Source: Candidatus Solibacter usitatus
Lineage (GTDB): Bacteria > Acidobacteriota > Terriglobia > Bryobacterales > Bryobacteraceae
DNA: 64,000 bases
Reading direction: 5' to 3'
NCBI GenBank assembly: GCA_016213245.1
Contig: JACRBC010000129.1
Coordinates: forward strand, 1-64,000
Positions 52,960-61,434 of the stretch are shown piece by piece (the first letter of the stretch is position 1; every line of letters begins with the position of its first letter). The notes below the pieces were generated by a model, which searched no databases, was not told where the DNA came from, and was given only the letters and a program-made list of their open reading frames with translations. Position numbers and translations under genes: made by a program.

Positions 52960-53580
52960 ATGATGCGACGATTGACGCGGCTGACGGGAGTGGTGTTGTG
53001 GGCGGGTCTGGTGTTTGGGCAGAAATTTGTGAGCCTGATGCCGGAGCGGGATGTGTCCGAGCACTGGACGGTGGAGGGCAAGGCGCCGAAGGAGGCGTGG
53101 GCGGTGCGGGAGGGGATGATCGCCTGCACGGGCCAGCCGTATGGAATCCTGAGGAGCAAGAAGGTGTACCGGAACTACGTACTGCGGGCGGAGTGGCGGT
53201 TCCAGGAGGGATGGACGGCGCCGCCGGCGGGGAACGAGTGGCCGAACGCGGGGTTCTTCATCCATGCCGGGCCGATGGTGGACGGGTGGCCGGTGTCGTT
53301 CGAAGTGCAGGGCTACTTTGGGGAGGCGGGGAGCCTCTTCGGGGTGCGAGGAGGGAAGATCACGGGTGCGAAGCGGGGTCCGTTTGTGAAGCAGAGGCCG
53401 AGGTTCGGGTCCTGGGACCGGTATGAGATCACGTCGCGCGACGGAAAGGTGACGGTGGTGCTGAACGGCGTGCTGGTGAATGAAGGCACGGGGGCGGAGC
53501 CGAGAGAGGGGAACATCTGCCTGCAATCGGAGGGCTGGCCGGTGTATTACCGCAAGATCGCGATTCAGGTGCTGCCGTGA
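52960..53580 (+). CDS. DUF1080 (3-keto-disaccharide hydrolase-like) family exported protein
   Basis: WTVEGKAPKEAWAVREGMIACTGQPYGILRSKKVYRNYVLRAEWRF..NAGFFIHAG; W-Y-KIAIQVLP ending. Confidence 0.88.
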   Translation: MMRRLTRLTGVVLWAGLVFGQKFVSLMPERDVSEHWTVEGKAPKEAWAVREGMIACTGQPYGILRSKKVYRNYVLRAEWRFQEGWTAPPAGNEWPNAGFFIHAGPMVDGWPVSFEVQGYFGEAGSLFGVRGGKITGAKRGPFVKQRPRFGSWDRYEITSRDGKVTVVLNGVLVNEGTGAEPREGNICLQSEGWPVYYRKIAIQVLP

Positions 53581-54584
53581 TGCGGCGGCGCGAGTTGTTG
53601 CTGGCGGCGGGGGCGGGCCTGTGTGCTAACCCGCTCGCTACCGCTCGCGGCTCTACTCGCCACGGCGCGCGGATGAACGAACTGGACGGCGCGCGGATGA
53701 ACGAACTGGACGGCGCGCGGATGAACGAACTGGACGGCGCCCAGGTCACGCGGTTTCAGGTGGCCTGTATGACGCTGCCGTACGCGGCGTTCCCGATGGA
53801 GCGGGCGCTCACGGGCATCCAGCGGGCGGGATACCGGTATGTGGCGTGGGGCGTGAACCATCGCGACGCATCGGGCACGGTGCGGCGGATGCTGGAAGAA
53901 AAGGCGCCGGCCTCGGAGGCGGCGAAGCTCGCCGCGCACTGCCGCGGCCTGGGGCTGGAGCCGGTGATGATGTTCTCGACGGTGCATCTGGAGGCAGCCG
54001 GGGCGCTGGACCTGCACTTGAGGCGCATCGACCAGGCGGCCGCGGCGGGCATCCCGTTCCTGCTCACGTTCGGGAAGACGGAGCCGGGGCAATACGAACG
54101 CGTGATCGGCAATCTGAAAGGGATGGCGGGCAGAGCGCGCGCGGCCGGGGTGACGGTGGTAATCAAGCAACACGGAGGAAACACGGCGACGGGGGCGGCG
54201 TGCGCGCGGATTGTGGCCGAGGTGGGAGAGGAGTCGGTCCGGATCTGCTACGATGCCGGCAACGTGCTGGACTACGACAACAGCGACCCGGTGGCCGACA
54301 TCCGCACGTGCTGGCGGGAGGTGCGGGCGTTCGCGATCAAGGACCACCGGAACACGCCGAAGGACGAGGATTGCGGGCCGGGGTTTGGGGAGATCGATCA
54401 CTACAAGCTGCTGACGCCGGTGATGAGGACCGGGCTGACGATGCCGCTGGCGTGCGAGAACATCTTTGAGCCGCTGGTGAGCCGTCCCACGGCGGCGGAA
54501 GAAGTGGATGCGCTGGCCAAGCGGGCGAGAGAGTATCTGGAGACTGTCCTACGCGGATTGATTCAACACGAAAGGGAACAATGA
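53577..54584 (+). CDS. Sugar phosphate isomerase/epimerase (xylose-isomerase-like TIM barrel), exported
   Basis: RAGYRYVAWGVN, VVIKQHGGNTATGAACARIVAEV, ICYDAGNVLDY; N-terminal repeat insertion. Confidence 0.85.
   Translation: MMRRRELLLAAGAGLCANPLATARGSTRHGARMNELDGARMNELDGARMNELDGAQVTRFQVACMTLPYAAFPMERALTGIQRAGYRYVAWGVNHRDASGTVRRMLEEKAPASEAAKLAAHCRGLGLEPVMMFSTVHLEAAGALDLHLRRIDQAAAAGIPFLLTFGKTEPGQYERVIGNLKGMAGRARAAGVTVVIKQHGGNTATGAACARIVAEVGEESVRICYDAGNVLDYDNSDPVADIRTCWREVRAFAIKDHRNTPKDEDCGPGFGEIDHYKLLTPVMRTGLTMPLACENIFEPLVSRPTAAEEVDALAKRAREYLETVLRGLIQHEREQ
53628..53655 (+). repeat. 28-bp dispersed repeat, copy 1 (inside CDS)
   Basis: aacccgctcgctaccgctcgcggctcta, identical to 61387-61414. 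Confidence 0.9.
53663..53734 (+). repeat. 24-bp x 3 perfect tandem repeat inside CDS
   Basis: CGGCGCGCGGATGAACGAACTGGA three times (protein GARMNELD x3). Confidence 0.95.
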
Positions 54585-55690
54585 AACTGCAACGGAGAGA
54601 TTTTCTACTTGGATCGGCGGCCGCCGGCGGCCTGGCCTCGGGGCAGGCAGCGGATCGGATCGCGACGGCGGTGATCGGCACGGGCAATCGCGGATCCTAT
54701 CTGCTGTCCGGTGTACTGGAGCAGCCGGAGGCGAAGGTGGCGGCGGTGTGCGACATCAAGCCGGACCGGCTGGACAAGGCGGCGAGCGCGGCGGCGAAGG
54801 ACAGCCCGGCGACGTACAGCGATTGGCGGAGGGTAATCGAACGGAAGGACATTGGGGCTGTGTTCATCGCGACGCCGCCGCACCTTCATGCGGAGATGGC
54901 GCTGGCGGCGCTGGCGGCGGGCAAGCACGTCTATTGCGAGAAGCCGGTGGGGGTGACGGCGGCGCAGGTGGGCGCACTGGTGAAGGCGGCCAAGGCGGCC
55001 AAGGCGGTGTTCGTCTCGGGGCAGCAGTTGCGCTCGTCCAAACAACTGGGAGAGGCGGTGCGGCGGATCCGGGAGGGCGCGATCGGGGACGTAATGTGGG
55101 TGAAGGCGCAGCGCCATGCGACGGCGGATCTGCCGCACGACGGCACGTCGGGAGACTGGTATTTCGACGTGTCGAAATCGGGAGGCTATTTGATCGAACA
55201 GTCGGTGCACAACCTGGACGCGTGCAACTGGGTGATCGGGTCGCGTCCGGTGAGGGCCTGCGGTTTCGGCGGAACTCAGTTGTACAAGAACGACCCGCCG
55301 GGCCGGACGATTTTCGACTGCGCCAGCCTGACCTACGAGTATCAAAACGGTGTGAAGCTGTCGTTCACGCAAAACGTGTTCCATCCGCGGACCCTGCCGT
55401 CGGGCGGGCAGTACATCTACGTGTACGGCACGAAGGGGGCGGTGGATCTGATGTCGACGGCGACGCTGCACCCGCTGGGCAAGGAGGGGCAACCGTCAGT
55501 GCTGGCGGAGAAAAGAGAGGAGCCGCGGCACGCGCACATCATGGCATTCTACGACTCGATCACAAAGGGGACGGCTGTGCCGGCCGGCATCGAGGTGGGC
55601 GCCACGGCGGCTCTGACGGCGATCCTGGGCCATGAGGCGATGGTGCGGCAGAGGGTGGTGAACTGGAGCGAGTTGGGGGTGGAGCTGTAG
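54581..55690 (+). CDS. Gfo/Idh/MocA-family oxidoreductase with Tat signal
   Basis: QRRDFLLGSAAAGGLASG; TAVIGTGNRGSYLL; VFIATPPHLHAEMALAALAAGKHVYCEKPVG. Confidence 0.93.
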   Translation: MKLQRRDFLLGSAAAGGLASGQAADRIATAVIGTGNRGSYLLSGVLEQPEAKVAAVCDIKPDRLDKAASAAAKDSPATYSDWRRVIERKDIGAVFIATPPHLHAEMALAALAAGKHVYCEKPVGVTAAQVGALVKAAKAAKAVFVSGQQLRSSKQLGEAVRRIREGAIGDVMWVKAQRHATADLPHDGTSGDWYFDVSKSGGYLIEQSVHNLDACNWVIGSRPVRACGFGGTQLYKNDPPGRTIFDCASLTYEYQNGVKLSFTQNVFHPRTLPSGGQYIYVYGTKGAVDLMSTATLHPLGKEGQPSVLAEKREEPRHAHIMAFYDSITKGTAVPAGIEVGATAALTAILGHEAMVRQRVVNWSELGVEL

Positions 55691-55980
55691 GCGGGGGTGT
55701 ATTAGCCGCTGATGAACTCAGATGAACGCTGATTTGCAGAGAACGGTCATTGCCTGCGAAGCCTTGCGCCGCAGGGGGCGCGCCTAGCCACTGGCGCGGG
55801 CATTGGCGCCCCAGTAACTGCCCGGCGCGGATTGCGGCCCCGTGCTTTGGGGACGCAAGCGCTCCGGACATGGAGCGACTGAGAGCTGGAGTTGGTCTGA
55901 GGCCGGTCACCCGATCGAGGCGGGACTTGCGAGGTGCGCGGGCTGGAAAGTGCCCGGCAAGAGGGCGGCGGCCCCGGCGA

Positions 55981-56784
55981 TCAGCGGTTGTCCAGGCGGC
56001 GGCGGGCGGCGCGGGACATTGCCTTGAGGATGTCGAAGGCGAGCTGGTGGGCGCCTTTGTCGAACTGATCGGTGGGGGAGAGGCCGGCGCCGTTGGTGAC
56101 GTGGGCGACGACGCCGCAGGGGACGAGGCGGGCGGCGCCGAAGGCGAAGAGGGAGGCGGCCTGCATTTCGACGGCGAGGACGCCGTCCTGGGCGTGACGT
56201 TGGAGCTGCGAGGCGGTTTCGCGGTAGGGGGCGTCGGTGGTCCAGACGGTTCCGGTGACGACGGGCAAGGGGAGGGTGGAGAGTTCGTCGCGCAAGAGGG
56301 CGGCGAGGCGCGGGTCGCCATCGACGGTTTCGGCGGCGGGCAGGTAATGGTAGGAGGTCCCTTCATCGCGGAGGGCGCTCACCGGGAGCACGAGGCTGGG
56401 TATGGGCAACGCGGGCGACACGCGTCCGGCGGAGGTCAGCCCGAGGATGACGCGGGCTCCGGAGGCGGCGAGCTGTTCAGCGATCAAGACGGCGTAGGGG
56501 CCGCCGATGGTGCGGGCGATGACGCCGATGCGGTGGCCGTCGACATCGACGGAGTACATCGAGGTGTGGAAGCAGGCCCAGGGTGTGAAGGGGGAGGCAT
56601 GGCCGGTTTTGACCAGCCAGTCGGTCAGGTCGCCGTCGAACTCCAGGAGGCAGACCTCGGGCACGGGGTGGGGCGGGAGGTTGCGTTCAGTGCGAACGGC
56701 GTGGAGCAGGGCCTGGGGGGTGAAGGCGCTGGGCGAATCCAAGGCATGCGTCAAGAGCGGCAGGGTGAGGGGTTCGGGTGGCAT
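55981..56784 (-). CDS. Nucleoside phosphorylase-like protein (purine/uridine phosphorylase superfamily)
   Basis: GVIARTIGGPYAVLIAEQLAASGARVILGLTSAG; VLAVEMQAASLFAFGAA (EM-E substrate motif). Confidence 0.82.
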   Translation of the reverse strand: MPPEPLTLPLLTHALDSPSAFTPQALLHAVRTERNLPPHPVPEVCLLEFDGDLTDWLVKTGHASPFTPWACFHTSMYSVDVDGHRIGVIARTIGGPYAVLIAEQLAASGARVILGLTSAGRVSPALPIPSLVLPVSALRDEGTSYHYLPAAETVDGDPRLAALLRDELSTLPLPVVTGTVWTTDAPYRETASQLQRHAQDGVLAVEMQAASLFAFGAARLVPCGVVAHVTNGAGLSPTDQFDKGAHQLAFDILKAMSRAARRRLDNR

Positions 56785-56848
56785 TTACGCTTGTCCCAAG
56801 TAATGATTGCAGAATCAACAACTTGTATTATGACATGGGGCAGGGCGC

Positions 56849-56889
56849 TTGACGTTGCTATAGTACTTCAGTAGATTATAAAATACTGA
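56849..56889 (+). promoter_or_regulatory. Promoter/operator of the ArsR-rhodanese gene
   Basis: TTGACG-17 nt-TAGATT; TCAGTA-gattataaaa-TACTGA dyad (56868-56873/56884-56889) overlaps the -10. Confidence 0.55.
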
Positions 56890-56896
56890 GCGACGT

Positions 56897-57574
56897 GTGG
56901 CAAACCGAAACCTGCGATTCAAGACGGCCATCTACGAGCAGTTCGCGCGGATTGGCAAGGCTGTGTCGAACCCGAGCCGGCTGGAACTGCTGGACCTATT
57001 GTGCCAGGGGCCAAGGACAGTGGAAGCGGTGGCGAAGGAGGCGAATCTCGGACTGGCCAACACCTCGCAGCACCTGAAAGTACTGCGGGCGGCCCGCCTG
57101 GTGGAAGCGGAGAAGGCGGGCCTTTACGTGACGTATCGCCTGGCCGATGAGCAGGTGTGTGCGTTTCTCCGGTCCCTTCGGACGTTGGCAGAGAGGCGGC
57201 TGGCGGAGATCCGGGAGATCACGGGCAGTTTCCTGGAGAGCCGGGCGGGCTTGCAGCCGGTGGATCGGGAGCAGCTCCTGGCCAAGGTGAGGGACGGCGC
57301 GGTGACGGTGCTGGATGTGCGGCCGCGGGAGGAGTACCGGGCCGGTCATTTGGAGGGCGCATTATCCGTCCCGCTGAGGGAACTGGAGCGCCGGCTGTCG
57401 GAGCTGCCGCCTGGCCGGGAGATTGCGGCCTACTGCCGGGGCCCGTACTGCGTGCTGGCAGTGGAGGCGGTGGAGATGCTGAGGGCGCGAGGTTTTGCCG
57501 CCTACCGGCTGGAGGAGGGGGTGCAGGACTGGCACGCGAGGGGTTTTCCGGTTGTGGCAGGGGATGAGCGGTGA
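56897..57574 (+). CDS. ArsR-family HTH fused to rhodanese domain
   Basis: VSNPSRLELLDLLCQGPRTVEAVAKEANLGLANTSQHLKVLRAARLVEAEKAG; rhodanese VTVLDVRPREEYRAGHLEGALSVPLRELERRLSELPPGREIAAYCRGPYCVLAVEAVEML. Confidence 0.95.
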   Translation: MANRNLRFKTAIYEQFARIGKAVSNPSRLELLDLLCQGPRTVEAVAKEANLGLANTSQHLKVLRAARLVEAEKAGLYVTYRLADEQVCAFLRSLRTLAERRLAEIREITGSFLESRAGLQPVDREQLLAKVRDGAVTVLDVRPREEYRAGHLEGALSVPLRELERRLSELPPGREIAAYCRGPYCVLAVEAVEMLRARGFAAYRLEEGVQDWHARGFPVVAGDER

Positions 57575-57591
57575 GTTCGAGAGGAGGCAAG

Positions 57592-58830
57592 ATGCAAGCG
57601 AAGACGATCGTGGTACTGGGTGGCGGTGTGGGGGGGATGGTGGCGGCCAACGAACTGCGGCGGCGACTGCCGCCGGAGCACAGGGTGGTGCTGGTGGAGA
57701 GGAATGCGCAACACGCTTTCGCGCCATCGTTCCTGTGGGTGATGACGGGCGACCGGCAGCCGGAGCAGATCCGGCGTCCGCTGGCCGGGCTGTTGCGGCG
57801 GGGGGTGGAAGTGGTGCAGGGAGAGGTTACCGGCATCGACACCGCGCAGCGCAGGGTGCGGACGAGCGGGGCGGAGATTGGGTACGACCAACTGGTTGTG
57901 ACGCTGGGGGCGGAGCTGGCGCCGGATGCGATCCCGGGGCTGGCCGGAGCGCACACCTTCTACACGTACGAAGGCGCGGCGCGGTTGAGGGACGAGCTGA
58001 GGGCTTTCACGGGCGGGCGGATTGCGGTGGTGGTTGCAGCGATGCCGTACAAGTGCCCGGGGGCGCCGCACGAGGGGGCGATGCTGATCGCGGACTGCTT
58101 CCGCCGGAGGGGTTTGTCGAACCAAGTGGAGGTACACCTGTTCACGCCCGAGGCGCAACCGATGCCGGTGGCGGGGCCGCAACTTGGGGAAGCGGTGCGA
58201 GGGATGCTGAAGTCCAAGGGGATCGAGTTTCACGGGCTGCACAAGCTGAGTTCGGTGGACGCGGAGGCGAGGAGGCTGCGGTTCGACGGCGGGAATGAGT
58301 TCGACTACGACCTGCTGGTGGCGATTCCGCCGCACCGGGCGCCGAGAGTTGTGGTGGAGGCCGGACTAACGAACCAGGCGGGCTGGGTTCCGGTGGACCC
58401 GCACACGCTGGCCACCAAGGAGGCCGGCGTGTACGCGATCGGCGACATCGCGGCGATTCCGATACCGGGGCGATGGAAGCCGGACGTGCCGCTGATGCTG
58501 CCGAAGGCGGGGGTATTCGCGCACGCGCAGGCGGAGGTGGTGGCCGGGCGGATCGCGGACGAGATGACGGGCCGTGCGGCGGAGGCGAAGTTCTGCGGGG
58601 ACGGGTACTGCATGCTGGAGGCGGGCGAGGACGTGGCGGGGTTCGCGTATGGCAACTTCTTCGCCGAGCCGTCGCCGGAGGTGCGATTGAAGCAGATCGG
58701 CAAGGCGTGGCACCTGGGGAAGGTGCTATTCGAACAGTGGTGGCTGGCGCCGGTGGGGCTGAGGCGGCGGGTGATCGGCTGGGTGGTGAGGGCCGGGGGA
58801 AAGCTGTACGGCATACCGGTGAAGCTGTAG
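57592..58830 (+). CDS. SQR-like FAD-dependent oxidoreductase
   Basis: KTIVVLGGGVGGMVAANELRRRLP; VVAAMPYKCPGAPHEGAMLIADC; GVYAIGDIAAIPIP. Confidence 0.88.
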   Translation: MQAKTIVVLGGGVGGMVAANELRRRLPPEHRVVLVERNAQHAFAPSFLWVMTGDRQPEQIRRPLAGLLRRGVEVVQGEVTGIDTAQRRVRTSGAEIGYDQLVVTLGAELAPDAIPGLAGAHTFYTYEGAARLRDELRAFTGGRIAVVVAAMPYKCPGAPHEGAMLIADCFRRRGLSNQVEVHLFTPEAQPMPVAGPQLGEAVRGMLKSKGIEFHGLHKLSSVDAEARRLRFDGGNEFDYDLLVAIPPHRAPRVVVEAGLTNQAGWVPVDPHTLATKEAGVYAIGDIAAIPIPGRWKPDVPLMLPKAGVFAHAQAEVVAGRIADEMTGRAAEAKFCGDGYCMLEAGEDVAGFAYGNFFAEPSPEVRLKQIGKAWHLGKVLFEQWWLAPVGLRRRVIGWVVRAGGKLYGIPVKL

Positions 58831-58855
58831 CGTTTGTTTGGTTGAAGGAGCGGCG

Positions 58856-59206
58856 ATGAAGTATCTGATCATTCTGAATGACCCTCCCTATGGAACCGAG
58901 AGGAGCTACAACGGACTGCGTCTGGCGAACGCACTGGCCAAAGACGGTGAGACGAGCGTGTCGGTGTTCCTGATGGGTGACGCGGCTTCATGCGCGGCGG
59001 CGGGCCAGACGACGCCGAACGGGTACTACAACATCGAACGAATGCTGAAGGCGCTGTCGTCGAAGGGCGGCAGGATCGCGGTGTGCGGCTCATGCATGGA
59101 CGCTCGCGGCCTGACGCCCGAAGGGCTAGCGGATGGGGCGCACCGAAGTTCGTTGGAGGAACTGACGGGCTGGACGCTGGAGGCGGACAAAGTGGTTGTG
59201 TTCTAA
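58856..59206 (+). CDS. DsrE-family protein
   Basis: IILNDPPYGTERSYNGLRLANALAK, VFLMGDAASCAAAGQ, GGRIAVCGSCMDARGL. Confidence 0.88.
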   Translation: MKYLIILNDPPYGTERSYNGLRLANALAKDGETSVSVFLMGDAASCAAAGQTTPNGYYNIERMLKALSSKGGRIAVCGSCMDARGLTPEGLADGAHRSSLEELTGWTLEADKVVVF

Positions 59207-59231
59207 CGGCGGCGAGGCGGAGCAAGAGCGC

Positions 59232-59636
59232 TCAGATGACGAGCAGGACGCCATCCAAGGCGAGGTGGCGATCGGTGGACCAGCAGCAGGCGATGCGGCG
59301 TTGGCGCATGATGGCAAGGCCGTGGGCATCGGCCAAGGTGAGGTCCTGATCGGAGAACTTCTTCACGATGCTCGCGGTCCTGGCCAATTCCGAAGGACCG
59401 AAGGCGAGAATACCCAGGTCCGGCAGGGCATCGACAAAGGCGAGGAACTGGATCGCCCGGCGCTGATCGTAACGGCGCAGAAACCACCCATGGCCCTCGG
59501 CGATGACCAGCGAGGAAGTGACGAGCGGCGGCGGCGATGAGAAGAGCCGGCGGAACAGGGTGTGGTGACTATCGGAGCGATCCAGAAACGCGATGAGGGC
59601 CGAAGTGTCGACGTAGCACTCAGTCTTTTTGGCCAT
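59232..59636 (-). CDS. PIN-domain VapC-like toxin
   Basis: CYVDTSALIAFLDRSD; DQDLTLADAHGLAIMRQRRI acidic residues of PIN fold. Confidence 0.87.
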   Translation of the reverse strand: MAKKTECYVDTSALIAFLDRSDSHHTLFRRLFSSPPPLVTSSLVIAEGHGWFLRRYDQRRAIQFLAFVDALPDLGILAFGPSELARTASIVKKFSDQDLTLADAHGLAIMRQRRIACCWSTDRHLALDGVLLVI

Positions 59637-59844
59637 AGACGATCTCGTCGACGGTCTGGCTGGAACGAGGGTTGCCCGTTTCCACGAAACCTGCGAACTT
59701 CATCCAGGCGCCCTGTCCGCGGGGGGGGAGGGCCTCCCGGACGGCCCGCCGGACGAACTCCGCCACGGAGATGCCGAGCGACTTGGCTTCCATCTTTGCC
59801 ACGGCATACTCCTGCGCATCGAGGCTGACCTGCGTGCGGATCAT
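59620..59844 (-). CDS. Ribbon-helix-helix VapB-like antitoxin
   Basis: MIRTQVSLDAQEYAVAKMEAKSLGISVAEFVRRAVREAL; overlaps toxin start. Confidence 0.87.
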   Translation of the reverse strand: MIRTQVSLDAQEYAVAKMEAKSLGISVAEFVRRAVREALPPRGQGAWMKFAGFVETGNPRSSQTVDEIVYGQKD

Positions 59845-59874
59845 GTTATCACCATCCATAAAAGATGATAACAT
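59843..59874. promoter_or_regulatory. Putative autoregulatory operator of the VapBC-like pair
   Basis: Perfect ATGTTATCA (59843-59851) / TGATAACAT (59866-59874) dyad at antitoxin start and between divergent genes. Confidence 0.65.
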
Positions 59875-59897
59875 CACAAATCGCGGAGGTGCGAAGC

Positions 59898-60965
59898 ATG
59901 AAGCTGTTGATTGGGTTGGTGATGGCGGCGACGCTGCCGGCGCAGGAGGCCGGGGTCGCGATCCGCTGGAGGGACGCGAGGGAGCTGCTGGTGGAGGGGC
60001 AGGGGTGGCGGGAGACGAAGCAGGCGTTCGACCGGCTGCCGGCGCGGGCGGAGGGGCTGGTGCGCAAGGAGGTGTGGGACCTGGCGCACGATTCGGCGGG
60101 GGTGGCGGTGCGGTTTGTGACGGACGCGCCGACGATCCGGGCGCGGTGGACCTTGAAGAGCGAGAAGCTAGCGATGCCGCACATGCCGGCGACGGGGGTG
60201 AGCGGGCTGGACCTGTACGTGAGGCTGCCGGGCGGGTGGCGGTGGGTGGCCAACGGGAGGCCGGAGAAGCAGGCGAATGAGCAAACGCTGCTGGCGAATT
60301 GGCCTGGGGGGCGGCGGGAGTACATGCTGTACCTGCCGCTGTACAACGGGGTGATGTCGGTGGAGGTGGGAGTGCCGGAGGGTGCGAACCTGGAGGCGGC
60401 CGCGGTGGGGGCGAAGCCGGTTGTGGTGTATGGGAGCTCGATTGCGCAGGGCGGGTGCGCGTCGCGGCCGGGGATGGCGTATCCGGCGATTCTTGGCAGG
60501 AGGCTGGACCGGCCGGTGATCAACCTGGGCTTTTCGGGGAACGGGAAGTCGGAGCCGGAGCTGGCGGAGCTGCTGAATGAGATCGAGGCGAGCGTGTATG
60601 TGTACGACAGCCTGCCGAACTTGAGCTCGGTGGAGGCGTGGGAGCGGGTGGAGCCGTTTGTGCGGAAGTTGAGGTATGCGCATCCGGAGACGCCGGTGGT
60701 GCTGGTGGAGAATGCGGTTTACGCCAACGCGCAGTTCGTGGAGCAGCGGCGGACGATAGCGGCGGAGAAGAACGTCGTGCTGCGGGGTGTGTACGAGAAG
60801 CTGAGAAAAGAGGGGGACCGGCGGGTCTTCTATGTGCGCGGGGGAGAGTTGTACGGGGATGACGGGGAGGCGACGGTGGACGGGGTGCATCCGACCGACG
60901 TGGGTTTCATGCGGATGGCGGAGGCGATCGGGCCGGTGGTGAGGCGGGCGCTGCGGGCGAGGTAG
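59898..60965 (+). CDS. Exported SGNH/GDSL-type hydrolase
   Basis: VVVYGSSIAQGGCASRPGMAYPAIL, INLGFSGNGKSEPELAEL, DGVHPTDVGF catalytic Asp/His block. Confidence 0.88.
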   Translation: MKLLIGLVMAATLPAQEAGVAIRWRDARELLVEGQGWRETKQAFDRLPARAEGLVRKEVWDLAHDSAGVAVRFVTDAPTIRARWTLKSEKLAMPHMPATGVSGLDLYVRLPGGWRWVANGRPEKQANEQTLLANWPGGRREYMLYLPLYNGVMSVEVGVPEGANLEAAAVGAKPVVVYGSSIAQGGCASRPGMAYPAILGRRLDRPVINLGFSGNGKSEPELAELLNEIEASVYVYDSLPNLSSVEAWERVEPFVRKLRYAHPETPVVLVENAVYANAQFVEQRRTIAAEKNVVLRGVYEKLRKEGDRRVFYVRGGELYGDDGEATVDGVHPTDVGFMRMAEAIGPVVRRALRAR

Positions 60966-60987
60966 GGCGGGGAACCAATCCGAGGGG

Positions 60988-61434
60988 GTGGTGTCGAAGA
61001 GGTTGATGGAACTCGAAGATACGGCGGCGGGATTTGCTGAGCGCGCGATGGTGCGGGCGGAAGGGGAGGCGCAGGCGGAGTTGAACGGGGGGCTGACGAG
61101 TGTGGCGACGATCGCGGCGACGGCGGGGTGGGTGGGGATGATTGGAACGGTGGTTGGGATTGAGAATGCGTTCATCGGGTGCGGCAGTGAGCGATCAGCG
61201 TGCATGGCGGCAGTAGTGGAGCGGATATCGCACGCGATTGTGCCGGCGGCGTTCGGGTTGCTGACGGCCATCGTGGCGTCGTGGTTCCACGGCCTGCTGC
61301 GTGCCGAAGCGGCGGAGCTGGGCGGAGAGATGGCGCGCGCCCGAGCGGGGCTGGTGAACGAGTTGGGGCGCTGGGGCGCGCGGGCGAACCCGCTCGCTAC
61401 CGCTCGCGGCTCTAGTATTCGCGGTCGGTCTTGA
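60988..61434 (+). CDS. MotA/TolQ/ExbB-like protein, apparently short/degenerate
   Basis: GGLTSVATIAATAGWVGMIGTVVGIENAF and SHAIVPAAFGLLTAIVASWFHGLL; tail encoded by the 28-bp repeat. Confidence 0.65.
   Translation: MVSKRLMELEDTAAGFAERAMVRAEGEAQAELNGGLTSVATIAATAGWVGMIGTVVGIENAFIGCGSERSACMAAVVERISHAIVPAAFGLLTAIVASWFHGLLRAEAAELGGEMARARAGLVNELGRWGARANPLATARGSSIRGRS
61387..61414 (+). repeat. 28-bp dispersed repeat, copy 2
   Basis: aacccgctcgctaccgctcgcggctcta, identical to 53628-53655; supplies the TAG stop of the minus-strand CDS 61412..62806. Confidence 0.9.

Noticed and set aside
53663-53734. Tandem 24-bp repeats as a CRISPR array
   Set aside because: Units are directly contiguous without spacers and lie in frame inside a CDS; no cas genes present.
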